In this document: positions 26,859 to 36,323 of the stretch, piece by piece
How positions within the stretch are numbered: the first letter of the stretch is position 1
How the letters are laid out: each line of letters starts with the position of its first letter
DNA from: Anaerolineae bacterium
GTDB lineage: Bacteria > Chloroflexota > Anaerolineae > 4572-78 > J111
Length of the DNA stretch: 53,560 nucleotides
Direction: 5' to 3'
Assembly: GCA_020433805.1 (NCBI GenBank)
Contig: JAGRBZ010000010.1
Span: 1 to 53,560, forward strand
Translations under genes and position numbers: made by a program
Notes under the pieces: model-generated
The model's input: only the letters and a program-made list of their open reading frames with translations
The model's database searches: none
Told to the model about the DNA's origin: nothing

Positions 26859-28706
26859 TTATTTCTTGCCAAAACGGAGCATCATTTGTCGCAGAGTATT
26901 CCTGATATGTTGTGGTACGAGTCGGGTTAGTCGCCATGAGAAAGAGTTTTGGATGAGATCCAGTATCTGTTGTGTTTGCGTTAACTGGGATCGTAGGTTA
27001 GCAATCTCTGCCTTAGATATTTCTGCTTGCGCTTTGTGGTCCTTTAGATTCTTTTGCGCATGCTGGAGCGTGTCTTTCAATCCGTTGTTTTCTGCTTGCA
27101 ATGGTGCAAGCTGTTTCTCGATTTCTTCTCGTTTACGCCGCTCTTGCTCCAAATTCTCTTGAGCGTAGTGGAGCGAGTCTTTCAATGCGTTAACATCTGT
27201 TTGCAATGCCGTGTTTTCGTTTTGGAGTGCTTTGATACGTGGCCACGTCTGTTCTGCTAAATTTTCCGGGCTCCAATAATCGCGATACTTGTCATAGATC
27301 TTTAGAGTCCAGGTGCGATTATCATAATTGTGGTCAAAGAAGTGTCTGTACTCGGCGGTAACGCCGGGTAGATGGTGAAAGGTTGTGTGTTGGGCCATTC
27401 TAAGCCATAAATCCCAGTCTTCTAAGCAGTCCAGCGATTCATCCAGCGGGCCAACTTTTTTCCACAATTGGTGCGTAAACATGGCCGCCATATTGGGAAT
27501 ATAGTTGTTAAAATGAAGCCGATCGCGATCAAAATCGATGCTGTTGAACTGTTGCCTTTGGCCCTGAAGTAAAAACTGCTGATCCTGCCATTGATATTTG
27601 CCCATTTCGCAATCGCTATAGGCAAACGACTCGCCGGTTGTCTCTAGAAAGGTCGCTAATTTTTCGATGTGATTAGCATAAAACAGATCGTCATCATCTA
27701 GAAAGTTGATATATTTTCCCCCAACAGCCCGCAAGCCCGTATTTGCTGCTGCTGATCGTCCGCGCGGTTGGTCGTGAGCGATGTAGTGAAGCGTCAAATA
27801 AGGTCGAAATTCTTCAATAATAGCGGTGCAATCGTCCCCACCGTCATTAACCACAACGACTTCCACATGCGGATAGGTTTGAGTCAGCACACTGGCAAGC
27901 GCCTGTTTTAATAACGCCTTTCTATTCTGGGTTCGAATGACGATTGAGACCAACGGGTGCAATTTTTTTGGGTCTATGTCGATGGGCCGAATCTGGTTAA
28001 GGCCAAATGTTTCAATCGGTTTTGTAAAGATGTTCTCACTTTCTAAGAGGAAAAACCCTTCGGCATAGGTGCAGATATTGGACACCGTCAGGGCACGATA
28101 GCGATTTAACCCCAAAGCACTTTCGGTGTAGGGATAGTATTTCAGTTGGCTTTTGTACACGTTACATGCTTGTTCTTTTTGTTCGATAACAGAAGAAATG
28201 TTGATGAGCGTGTTAATCGTGATGGGCCGATTTAGCTCATAAAATGCGAGTTTGGTTTTTAGGTGCGTTGTTTGAACAACCTGCCACAGTAAGCTGGCCG
28301 CTGCCTGGTGGTCTGGGTGAAATTCGAAAGGCGAGGGGGCGTAAATGAGGGTTGGTTGATAGGTATCTACGAGTTGGGCCAGCCGAGAAATTGTATATTC
28401 ATTGGCTGCTAACGTCCTGTCCGGTATACGCCAAAATTCAAAATCAGCGATGCCTAATATATCACAGGCTTTTGCGGCTTCTTGTTCGCGTAGTTGAATA
28501 TAGCTCTCTTTTGGACATTCATTTTTGGTATCGGCTTGGGCACCGTCTGTTAGAAAAACAACTTTGATTGGGTCTGTTGCTTGCGCGTGTAAAAGTAAAG
28601 TGCCACCGCAGGCGAAAGATTCATCGTCGGGGTGCGGTGCCAACACCAAAACTTTATGATGGATCAAATCTGTGGTTTGAAACGGAATCAATTGGCTCTC
28701 ATTCAT
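26859..28706 (-). CDS. PIG-L/LmbE-type deacetylase fused to a GT2 glycosyltransferase
   Basis: The 615-residue protein has two enzymes in one chain. Residues 1-~225 are a PIG-L/LmbE zinc deacetylase with APHPDDE (23-29) and HPDH (130-133), the metal ligands. From ~250 a GT2 domain follows (SIVIRTQNRKALL, VVVVNDGGDD, FLDDDD at 335-340, CLEDWDLWLRM). A coiled coil (about 485-580, rich in Gln, Glu, Leu) and a short basic tail end the protein. PIG-L enzymes remove N-acetyl from GlcNAc-containing glycolipids, exposing an amine. Fusion suggests deacetylation and glycosyl transfer on the same growing glycan. Its start overlaps the stop of the polyketide synthase gene by 4 bp, so the two are coupled. 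An exposed amine would be a natural site for N-acylation (inference). Confidence 0.9.
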   Translation of the reverse strand: MNESQLIPFQTTDLIHHKVLVLAPHPDDESFACGGTLLLHAQATDPIKVVFLTDGAQADTKNECPKESYIQLREQEAAKACDILGIADFEFWRIPDRTLAANEYTISRLAQLVDTYQPTLIYAPSPFEFHPDHQAAASLLWQVVQTTHLKTKLAFYELNRPITINTLINISSVIEQKEQACNVYKSQLKYYPYTESALGLNRYRALTVSNICTYAEGFFLLESENIFTKPIETFGLNQIRPIDIDPKKLHPLVSIVIRTQNRKALLKQALASVLTQTYPHVEVVVVNDGGDDCTAIIEEFRPYLTLHYIAHDQPRGRSAAANTGLRAVGGKYINFLDDDDLFYANHIEKLATFLETTGESFAYSDCEMGKYQWQDQQFLLQGQRQQFNSIDFDRDRLHFNNYIPNMAAMFTHQLWKKVGPLDESLDCLEDWDLWLRMAQHTTFHHLPGVTAEYRHFFDHNYDNRTWTLKIYDKYRDYWSPENLAEQTWPRIKALQNENTALQTDVNALKDSLHYAQENLEQERRKREEIEKQLAPLQAENNGLKDTLQHAQKNLKDHKAQAEISKAEIANLRSQLTQTQQILDLIQNSFSWRLTRLVPQHIRNTLRQMMLRFGKK

Positions 28707-31666
28707 AACAACTTCGTTAATCGATTTGTCAAGGCGGCAACGCTGCCGCTCTCAATAATAATTTTAGCCGAAACATCAATATCCAAATCAGCCGCAATGT
28801 GCGTTGTTACCTCAACCAACATTAGCGAGTCCACGCGCAAGCTGTCAAACGGGGTTTGTGGTGTGATGTCAACACCAAGCAGATCGTTTATTAATGTCTG
28901 TAAGTAAGTCTCTAGAAATGTGTAGCGTGCGCTGATCGGAGTCTTGTTGAACCGGCGCAGTACCTCCGAATTTGTTGCTCCAGACGAATTTTTCTCTGTA
29001 TTCATTTGACAGTCTGGCTGGATAGATTTCGGCTCATGATTCGTCTCTATCCAATACCGTTGACGCTGAAAGGGGTAAGTGGGCAAACTAACTTTTCGAT
29101 ACGCTCGGTCATTGCTCTGAGTCACCTTAATCCAATCAATTTTTGCACCTAGAACGTGTAATGTAGCCAACGTTTGCATTAGCTGTTGATCTTCGTTTTG
29201 TTCGTAATCTAAACCAGAAAGCCAACTAACTTTTGGCGGCGACTGAGGCAAAGGCTGATCATCCGTGCCTGAGCTTGTCAGTTTTTTTGTTTGTAGATAG
29301 TGCAACTCCAGGCTAGATAAAATTGGTCCAGGGCCAATTTCCAAAAATGTGGCAACACCTTGCTCTACGGCGGTGGCTACGCCTTGTAAAAGTTGTGGCT
29401 GCTCACGCAGACGCGGAGAAAGCCAATATGTTGGCCCTGCTATCTCTTTAGAGCTGATTATCTGACCGCTGACCGTTGAAATAAAGGGTATCGTCGGTGT
29501 GGTGTAAGTGACTTCTTGTACAACTTGGGCAAAGTCTACTGACGTTAGGCCCGCCCATCGTGGAGAGACGTCATCAGAGGTGCTCTGCGGTTGATTTAGG
29601 CGACTGCGTTTGGAAACCAATCGCAACCCATCTTCGAGTGGAAAAATGCCGGCCACACAAGCCGCCACATATTCACCCACATCGTAGCCGATCACCAGCG
29701 CCGGTTCTATGCCCCACGATTGCCAAAGCTGAGACAACGCATATTCCAGGGCAAAGCGTGCTAGAGGGTGATTAACCGGTGGAGAAACGGATTGATCATC
29801 ACGAAATAGGTGAACCAATAGAGAGGTCTGTTCAGCGGTTGAGAGCACCTCGACACATTGGTCGAAAGCGGAGCGGAAGGCGGGTTGAGTATGGTATAGT
29901 CGGCGGCTCATATGCCGGTCAGGTGAGGCCTGACCGGCATATACAAATCCAACCCTTTGTTGCTGATATTCCGGTGCGTACCCCTTCACCACGCCCTTTA
30001 TTTCTTCTCCGGCGATATACGCAGTTAATTTGTCTTGTATATCTTGGATTGACTCAACGACCAACCCTAAGCGGTATTCGAAATGAGAGCGGCCAATTTG
30101 AGTTGTATAACACATATCTGACAAATTTACGTTGGGATGATCCGTTAAATGTTGCCGGTAACGTTGCGCCAGCGCCAACAATGCTTCCTTAGTTTTGGCC
30201 GACAAGGTCAGCAGTTGCCAGGTTGTGTCTTGCTCTTTGGTTTCATCTTCTCTCTTTGTGGGTGAAGGAATAGGCTGTAAATCTTGCGGCGTCTCTTCAA
30301 CGATGATATGCGCGTTTGTCCCGCTGAAGCCAAATGAACTTACACCGGCCATCCGTCTTGATGCTTTTGCCGGCCAAGGTGTCAACTCCGCTGGAATTTT
30401 TATGGCGTAATCATCCCAGGCAATATGGGGATTAGGTTGTTTAAGGTGGAGATGGGGGGGGATTTGTTGATGCTGCAAAGCCAGAATCACTTTAATAAGC
30501 CCGGCTATACCTGCCGCAGCCTCTAAGTGGCCGATGTTGGTTTTTACCGAGCCAACAAAAAGCGGCTCGGCACGGGGACGATCTTGCGTAAGAACTGCGC
30601 CTAATGCGCCTAACTCGATGGGGTCCCCCAGCAAGGTGCCGGTACCGTGCGCTTCGACATAACTTATTTGTTTGGGAGCGCTCCCACCACGAGCCAATGC
30701 CTGCCGAATGACGGCTTGCTGGGCCTGGCCGTTGGGAGCGGTGAGACCGCTGCTTTGACCATCCTGATTAACCGCCGTGCCGCGAATAAGCGCCAAAATC
30801 GTATCACCGTCAACCACGGCGTCTGATAAACGCTTCAGCACTACCATACCGCAGCCTTCGGCCCGAACATAACCGTTGGCAGCAGCATCAAACGTTTTGC
30901 AGCGACCGTCGGGAGCCAACATCTGTGCTTTGGAAAGCGCAATATTATTTTCGGGCGTAAGAATAATATTGACACCCCCGGCCAGAGCCAGATCGCTCTC
31001 GTTATTGCGAAGGCTCTGGCAGGCGAGATGCACCGCCACCAATGATGAGGAGCAAGAAGTGTCAACTGCCATACTCGGACCATGAAGCCCCAAAAGATAA
31101 GACAATCGACCTGCCGCCGCACTATGGGCGTATCCTGTGCCCAGGTACCCATCAATATCGGCGGGGTTACGTGCAACCAATCGTTGAAAATAATCGTTGG
31201 TGCTGATGCCGACAAATACACCGGTCTGGCTGCCCATCAGTTCAGCCGGAACATGTCCGGCGTTTTCCAACGCTTCCCAGCTTACTTCCAAAAGCAGCCG
31301 CTGTTGGGGGTCGAGGCTGATGGCTTCTTTCGGAGGGATGTTGAAAAAGTGGGCATCAAAATCGGCGGGATGTTGAACGAATCCGCCGTAGCGTGTAATT
31401 ATCTTGCCCGGTGCTTTTGGGTCGGCGTGGTAATAGGCGTCGACGTCCCACCGATCCGCAGGGATTTCGGTGATAGCATCTTGGCCTTGCTTCAATAAAC
31501 TCCAAAATGCTGCCGGTGTGTCACAGTTACCGGGGAAGCGGCAGCCCAGGCCAATAACGGCAATGGGTTCCATAGCAACCAATTTGGCTTTGGCGCGTAT
31601 TTCTTGAGCCAGCAAAGCCAGTTTTGTCGGCGATATTTGGGATAAGCGTTGGTTGAGATCAGCCAT
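28703..31666 (-). CDS. Type I polyketide synthase: KS, degenerate AT, ACP
   Basis: The 987-residue protein has a complete ketosynthase (about 32-457) with the catalytic triad visible: C205 in DTSCSSS, H340 in EAHGTGT and H380 in NIGHLEAAAG. The acyltransferase region (about 487-875) keeps the fold edges (FLEIGPGPILSSL, VSLPTYPFQRQRYW). However, the nucleophile motif GHSxG is GYDVG (D662), and only ~30 residues separate RSRL and TIPFISTVSG, where about 100 are normal, so the catalytic His segment is missing. A C-terminal ACP has VDSLML with S947. There is no KR, DH, ER or TE domain. Extension would need an AT in trans, or the protein condenses without malonyl loading. An upstream 239-bp gap (31667-31905) with a TATAAT on the minus strand (31748-31753) may hold its own promoter. 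Confidence 0.92.
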   Translation of the reverse strand: MADLNQRLSQISPTKLALLAQEIRAKAKLVAMEPIAVIGLGCRFPGNCDTPAAFWSLLKQGQDAITEIPADRWDVDAYYHADPKAPGKIITRYGGFVQHPADFDAHFFNIPPKEAISLDPQQRLLLEVSWEALENAGHVPAELMGSQTGVFVGISTNDYFQRLVARNPADIDGYLGTGYAHSAAAGRLSYLLGLHGPSMAVDTSCSSSLVAVHLACQSLRNNESDLALAGGVNIILTPENNIALSKAQMLAPDGRCKTFDAAANGYVRAEGCGMVVLKRLSDAVVDGDTILALIRGTAVNQDGQSSGLTAPNGQAQQAVIRQALARGGSAPKQISYVEAHGTGTLLGDPIELGALGAVLTQDRPRAEPLFVGSVKTNIGHLEAAAGIAGLIKVILALQHQQIPPHLHLKQPNPHIAWDDYAIKIPAELTPWPAKASRRMAGVSSFGFSGTNAHIIVEETPQDLQPIPSPTKREDETKEQDTTWQLLTLSAKTKEALLALAQRYRQHLTDHPNVNLSDMCYTTQIGRSHFEYRLGLVVESIQDIQDKLTAYIAGEEIKGVVKGYAPEYQQQRVGFVYAGQASPDRHMSRRLYHTQPAFRSAFDQCVEVLSTAEQTSLLVHLFRDDQSVSPPVNHPLARFALEYALSQLWQSWGIEPALVIGYDVGEYVAACVAGIFPLEDGLRLVSKRSRLNQPQSTSDDVSPRWAGLTSVDFAQVVQEVTYTTPTIPFISTVSGQIISSKEIAGPTYWLSPRLREQPQLLQGVATAVEQGVATFLEIGPGPILSSLELHYLQTKKLTSSGTDDQPLPQSPPKVSWLSGLDYEQNEDQQLMQTLATLHVLGAKIDWIKVTQSNDRAYRKVSLPTYPFQRQRYWIETNHEPKSIQPDCQMNTEKNSSGATNSEVLRRFNKTPISARYTFLETYLQTLINDLLGVDITPQTPFDSLRVDSLMLVEVTTHIAADLDIDVSAKIIIESGSVAALTNRLTKLL

Positions 31667-31905
31667 GATCTTCTCAATTTAGTTGCATAAAAAGGTGGGA
31701 AACGGGATATTTACCGTGACAGAGAGATGATATGTAGTTTTAATTCTATTATAATCTGGGCCGAGATGCCAATGATCGGCGGTCATATTATGGAAAATTA
31801 TCGTGAAAATTATCGAATGAACATTTTCTGATATCTTTTCCTGAGGTGAGGTGTAATAGAGATAGATGGATCAAGTATGTCCTTGAATTCTTTTCGTTTT
31901 CTCCC

Positions 31906-33147
31906 TTACTCTTTTACCATTATACACAGATTCGGAACAATCAAACCAATACCAAATAGACACAGTAGCGCGTAGAGGTTTAGAGAGCTTAGGATGGTCA
32001 TCTGTAAGTCAACATCTTTATACATAGCTGGCAGATCGATACTGGCAATAATGGTAAGGCTTATCAAACAAAACAATAGCGGAACACGTAGGCGGCAGCA
32101 ACCATCCCAGACAGCCCAGATGGTAAGGAGAAGTCCGGGGTAGATATAAATGATGTGATGTAAATATGTAAAAGGTGACGCGATAATCATCAAGATCAAA
32201 TAAGGCAGCAGCAGAAGTTTTCCCTGACTGTTTTGCCGCAGTCGCCAGTGTTGCCAAAGAAGCCCCAATCCCAATAGTGCGAGCACTATTTGCGTCACGA
32301 AGCTAATTGTAGACTGACTCACTGTGAGCCTCGCTGCCCAGCCGGCCACCGAAAAATTTGGCACACTTGCAACGTCAGGTAAGCCGGGGATGGTTTTTCC
32401 ATAGCCCATTGTATCGGCAAAATCTAGAAAGAAGCCCCACGTCTTAAGCCCATGACTGGTTACCAAGGTAGGCATACTCAGGGCCATAATCCCCATAACA
32501 CATCCATAGAGCATTTTGTAATGTTTGTTCAAGACGAAATAAGGCAAAAGAACCAGGGGAGTCATTTTTATTAGTATTCCGGGAGCAAGCAAGCAGCCGG
32601 CCGGAAGATCACGGTTATAGAGCAAACTTAGCACTAACGATGCGCTGATAAAAGCGAGAACAACAATATTTACCTGCCCCAACCTTAGGTTGTTTCCAAA
32701 TGGGAGAACCACAAACAGAAAGAGTGACAGCCAGGGCAAAACAGTGTTTTTACCTTTTGTCTTCTGATTGAACAGGGCAGAGGCCAAATGCGTGACCGCG
32801 ACCAATATAAAGACTCCCAAAACTATTGATAACAACATCCATAGCAAGGTTGCCTCTCTTCCGTCTAGCAGATGCCAAAGCGGTGCCGAATAGAACGCCA
32901 ACAAAGGCGGATACACATAAGGAAAAACATAACCTGAATAACCTGAACCATCTGCATATGCAATTAAAGAGTTGTGATCATAGATGTTGCCCTCGTTAAG
33001 AATGCTCCTTCCGGCAAAGTAAAAGCTGCGGAAGTCTGTTAACAGTACCCCCTCTAAAATGTAGCGTATTGGAGCCTGCCAGAGGAGATATGTGAATCCA
33101 AAGAGAGCAAGTAAAATGGTTACCTTGTTGTCTTTTATTAGACGCAT
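31906..33147 (-). CDS. GT87-like (DUF2029) polyprenyl-phosphate-mannose-type membrane glycosyltransferase
   Basis: A GTG at 33165 is in frame, but the ATG at 33147 has AAGG about six bases upstream, giving 413 residues. After the first membrane helix lies TDFRSFYFAGRSILNEGNIY, with the acidic residue (D38) and aromatic pattern of GT87 enzymes, then YVYPPLLAFY (79-82 YPPL). About ten hydrophobic segments follow. GT87 members are polyprenyl-phosphate-mannose-dependent alpha-mannosyltransferases. It is 24 bp downstream of the next GT-C gene in the same run. The exact sugar is not certain. Confidence 0.82.
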   Translation of the reverse strand: MRLIKDNKVTILLALFGFTYLLWQAPIRYILEGVLLTDFRSFYFAGRSILNEGNIYDHNSLIAYADGSGYSGYVFPYVYPPLLAFYSAPLWHLLDGREATLLWMLLSIVLGVFILVAVTHLASALFNQKTKGKNTVLPWLSLFLFVVLPFGNNLRLGQVNIVVLAFISASLVLSLLYNRDLPAGCLLAPGILIKMTPLVLLPYFVLNKHYKMLYGCVMGIMALSMPTLVTSHGLKTWGFFLDFADTMGYGKTIPGLPDVASVPNFSVAGWAARLTVSQSTISFVTQIVLALLGLGLLWQHWRLRQNSQGKLLLLPYLILMIIASPFTYLHHIIYIYPGLLLTIWAVWDGCCRLRVPLLFCLISLTIIASIDLPAMYKDVDLQMTILSSLNLYALLCLFGIGLIVPNLCIMVKE

Positions 33148-33171
33148 TATTACCTTGTCAATCACAAAAAC

Positions 33172-34701
33172 TCAACGATTCGGCTTATTTGTGTCTGCCG
33201 CAGTACTTGATTGAACAGTTCTTCTTACATACAGATAGGTGGGCCTGCGATTAGCGCCGGTTACGAGATGAAATGCGTTTCTGCTGAGGTTCGACTCTAC
33301 AAGTTCATAATAGTTCTCGAAATCGGGTGCTTGCATTACAAATTCTTTAGAATCGATGATAAAGGCTTCATATCGATTCTCTACAACGGCGGTCGTTAGT
33401 TCTTGTATTAAAGTTTGTTTCCACTGCTCAGAGTCTGAGGCTCGAAAGATATCTATTACGGCCATATATTGGGCTTGGGTCGGCTTGTTTAGATTTCCCA
33501 AGTACCAGGGATGATCTGACAAATACACTTCGCCTTCAAAACTCAAAATAAGGTCTTCCAATTGTTGGCCCTGCTGCTTGTCCCTTTGTGAAGGAATCTG
33601 TTGCTCTGGTGGATAGAACAAACCATAAAACTGAAAAGCAACGACCATAATCACTATTATTTTAAGATAGCTTAGTTGGCCTGTAATTTTTAGCAACCGA
33701 TGCAAACCTATTCCAAAATAAATTGATAATCCTGCATAGGCAGGCATAAGAACGTTGGTGTACGCCCCGGCGTGGAGGCGGGAAAGGTAAGAAGCCAATA
33801 AAAGACCACCTAGAATAAAAACATCCCGAATAAGGCTATTGGGTTTTGATTTTGTAGTATCAAAACCAAAAAACGGAACAAGACTGATGCAGAGCGCAAT
33901 CGGTAATGGTTGAGCAACATCGTGTGTCCAGAATTCGATTAACATAAAGGTAGCCACGTTATGCTGTGCAGGCAGGTCGAAGACGTAGTATTGATACCAT
34001 CCGGCAGTCGAGGCATTCATCATGAGAAAGGAAGCGAGCATAAGGAAACCGAAGCTAAGTGGAAATAAGAAACGCTCGGTATGCCTATGTGTAAATAGGG
34101 CTGCTGCCAGAAGACAGGCGGCAGTTGCCAACGCCGCCTGTTTTGTGAAGAAGGACAAAAACAGCAGCATTGCTGCGACGAAAGAGCGTGCAAATACACC
34201 CGGCGCATCAAAGGCATAGATGCCGGCAAGTAACAGAAAAAGAAAAAGCGAGTCAACCCGAGCGATATCGAACCAGGCTCCGGAGATACGAAATGTTGCC
34301 GCGAATAGACAGGATGCCACAAAGGATGCGTAGAATGAAGATGTTCTTCTATAAACGATCATGTATAGTACAACCAGGCAACCAAGAGATGAGAGCAGCG
34401 ATACCAAACGAAGAGGGAAAAAGCCGTTTTCGGTTACCTGAGCAAACAGAGAACTGATATAGAAATAGAGAGGGGGGTAGATAAATGGGACAAAATCGAG
34501 CGACGGAGATACATACAGCGATTGTCCATCTAAGATTCGCTGAACTTGAACTACAGAACCACCTTCCATCCACTCAAGTTCAAAAGGGTAAGAAAGTCTT
34601 ATCAAAGCAAGAACAAGGTAGATAACAAGGTAATAAGAGGCGCTAATGAACAGGAGTGTTTGCCCGATTATTGCAAACCGATTTTGTGATATTGGTTTCA
34701 A
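33172..34701 (-). CDS. GT-C-like polytopic glycosyltransferase
   Basis: The 509-residue protein has about eleven hydrophobic segments. The first outer loop holds ELEWMEGGSVVQVQRIL (E43, E46), then DFVPFIYPPLYFY. FDIARVDSLFLF is a second conserved loop. Proteins with this ELEWMEG...YPPL pattern are common in Chloroflexota and are annotated only as membrane or glycosyltransferase-family proteins. The C-terminal ~150 residues are soluble and outside. Its start overlaps the preceding gene by 4 bp (ATGA), so translation is coupled. Role: transfer from a lipid-phosphate sugar outside the membrane (inferred). Confidence 0.75.
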   Translation of the reverse strand: MKPISQNRFAIIGQTLLFISASYYLVIYLVLALIRLSYPFELEWMEGGSVVQVQRILDGQSLYVSPSLDFVPFIYPPLYFYISSLFAQVTENGFFPLRLVSLLSSLGCLVVLYMIVYRRTSSFYASFVASCLFAATFRISGAWFDIARVDSLFLFLLLAGIYAFDAPGVFARSFVAAMLLFLSFFTKQAALATAACLLAAALFTHRHTERFLFPLSFGFLMLASFLMMNASTAGWYQYYVFDLPAQHNVATFMLIEFWTHDVAQPLPIALCISLVPFFGFDTTKSKPNSLIRDVFILGGLLLASYLSRLHAGAYTNVLMPAYAGLSIYFGIGLHRLLKITGQLSYLKIIVIMVVAFQFYGLFYPPEQQIPSQRDKQQGQQLEDLILSFEGEVYLSDHPWYLGNLNKPTQAQYMAVIDIFRASDSEQWKQTLIQELTTAVVENRYEAFIIDSKEFVMQAPDFENYYELVESNLSRNAFHLVTGANRRPTYLYVRRTVQSSTAADTNKPNR

Positions 34702-36248
34702 TTCTCTATTTCAACTTCATAAACCCAAACACCATGGGCTGGACTCTTATAAACTAGCTGAAATTTATCGGGATGCGATTGAACCGCCGGCAGCAGCTTG
34801 TTTTTTGTGATATCATCTAACTGATTACTTTTTGGCATCTGCACGTAGGGCGAGATGAGAATGTAATTGATTTGATGCCGAGTCAGGTAAGGAGCGAGAA
34901 TTTCATTTTTACCGGGATAATCGATGGTTTGACGCCGGGCATACAGATAGTCTAACACGGGCATTCTACTCATGACAACGGCATCGGGTGGCGTGTTGGC
35001 CTTGATCCAAGTTGTGCCGATGGATAAATCGGTGATGTTATTGCGGGCAGGAGTTCGCCAATCTTGCAGATTGTGGTCGAGCAGCAGAAAAACCAAGAGC
35101 ATCGACAATACCGCCGTAATAGGCAAACTGTAGCGGTGATGGGAATGTTCCGGAATAATTTGCTGGATGAGCCAAAGTAGACCGCTCAGCAGATAAGCGT
35201 ATAGAAACGGAATTATCGGTACCAGAAAGCGGGCTTGCGCTGTAGCAACAAGAGGGTTCCAGAAGCTAATAATCCCTAGAAGATAAAAACCCACGTAAAC
35301 ATCGCTTATCCTAAATTTTGGCCAGGTCAGAAAGATGCCCAGAAGTATGAGAGCGAGCACACCACTGTTAATGAGTGTACGTGCTATTGAAATAACATTC
35401 AAGTTTGTTAAAGTGGTCACGAAAAAATTTTGACCAAATATCGGTACCAATAAGGTAGTGACAATTTTGTTGTCTCCGGTGTATTTTTTGATAGTGCTCC
35501 AAGCTTGTGTGATTTTTTCAGTGGGTGAGTTGATGCCAAAAACCTGCTGTTGATAGCCACTGGAAATAATTGTTCCGCCACGCTGCGTGTTCAGCCATAG
35601 TTGGGGCAGCATGCCCAAAACGATGACAATGGTGACGACGGCGAGCGGACGAAAATACCGTTTGAGCAATAGATAGACGATTATGGCTAACAACAGAGCG
35701 ATACCAATCGTCCGAATAAGTTGTGTAAACAGAGCTAGTAAGATCACGAGAACCAGCAATCCATAAGCGGGTTGTTCTTGATGCCGTCGTAACCAAGTCT
35801 CAAATAAATTAAGGGTTAGTAGTGAAAAAAACAGAAATGCTGCCTCTGACATTACCCTGACGGAATAGGTGATCAAGCCGTGGTTAAGCACAATGACGAT
35901 CATCAAGAGATGCAAATAAGGCTTTTTTATGCGTAACGCCAGCAGTCGATAGATCAAGGGAATCGAAGCCAGCCAAAAGAATAGTGTCAGTCCTTTAAGC
36001 ACCGCATAGTTATCGGGAAAGAACGTCACCACGGGGGCCAACAGCAGCGGCCAGCCGGGAGGAAAGTTGGTTTCAGACTTTTTGTCAGGATAATTAATAA
36101 GGTGGTAGCCTTCGCCGTTTGCCAAGCTTTCGGCTAGTACGATGTAATGGGCATCATCATAAAATGTTCCCACCTGGAAGGAATCGAAGCGAAGGACGCT
36201 AACAATCGCACTGATTAATATGAGGCTTAGTAGAAATAGATATTTCAC
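34698..36248 (-). CDS. GT39/ArnT-like polytopic glycosyltransferase
   Basis: The 516-residue protein starts with a membrane helix and then TFYDDAHYIVLAESLANGEG (D31, D32), followed by NFPPGWPLLLAP. This is the acidic loop plus PPGWPLLL pattern of ArnT/GT39-like enzymes. A conserved RVMSEAAFLFFSLL region and about ten further hydrophobic segments are present. A soluble C-terminal domain (about 425-516) includes DYLYARRQTIDYPG. It is the first of three consecutive GT-C genes in transcription order and starts 75 bp after the sulfotransferase gene. Donor and acceptor unknown. Confidence 0.78.
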   Translation of the reverse strand: MKYLFLLSLILISAIVSVLRFDSFQVGTFYDDAHYIVLAESLANGEGYHLINYPDKKSETNFPPGWPLLLAPVVTFFPDNYAVLKGLTLFFWLASIPLIYRLLALRIKKPYLHLLMIVIVLNHGLITYSVRVMSEAAFLFFSLLTLNLFETWLRRHQEQPAYGLLVLVILLALFTQLIRTIGIALLLAIIVYLLLKRYFRPLAVVTIVIVLGMLPQLWLNTQRGGTIISSGYQQQVFGINSPTEKITQAWSTIKKYTGDNKIVTTLLVPIFGQNFFVTTLTNLNVISIARTLINSGVLALILLGIFLTWPKFRISDVYVGFYLLGIISFWNPLVATAQARFLVPIIPFLYAYLLSGLLWLIQQIIPEHSHHRYSLPITAVLSMLLVFLLLDHNLQDWRTPARNNITDLSIGTTWIKANTPPDAVVMSRMPVLDYLYARRQTIDYPGKNEILAPYLTRHQINYILISPYVQMPKSNQLDDITKNKLLPAVQSHPDKFQLVYKSPAHGVWVYEVEIEN

Positions 36249-36323
36249 ACATCTTCACCGTTGAAGTGGAGTGGTATGGACTCGACAATAGAATTCTCGA
36301 AAATTCTCGGCGAACGTAATTGT

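Noticed and set aside
29779..31498. Plus-strand ORFs of up to 138 codons within the PKS gene
   Set aside because: They are antisense to conserved KS and AT motifs on the minus strand, so they are shadows of the real frame.
31667..31905. Full promoter for the PKS gene
   Set aside because: A TATAAT exists on the minus strand (31748-31753), but the nearest -35-like TTGGCA is only 13 bp away, so only a -10-like box is noted.
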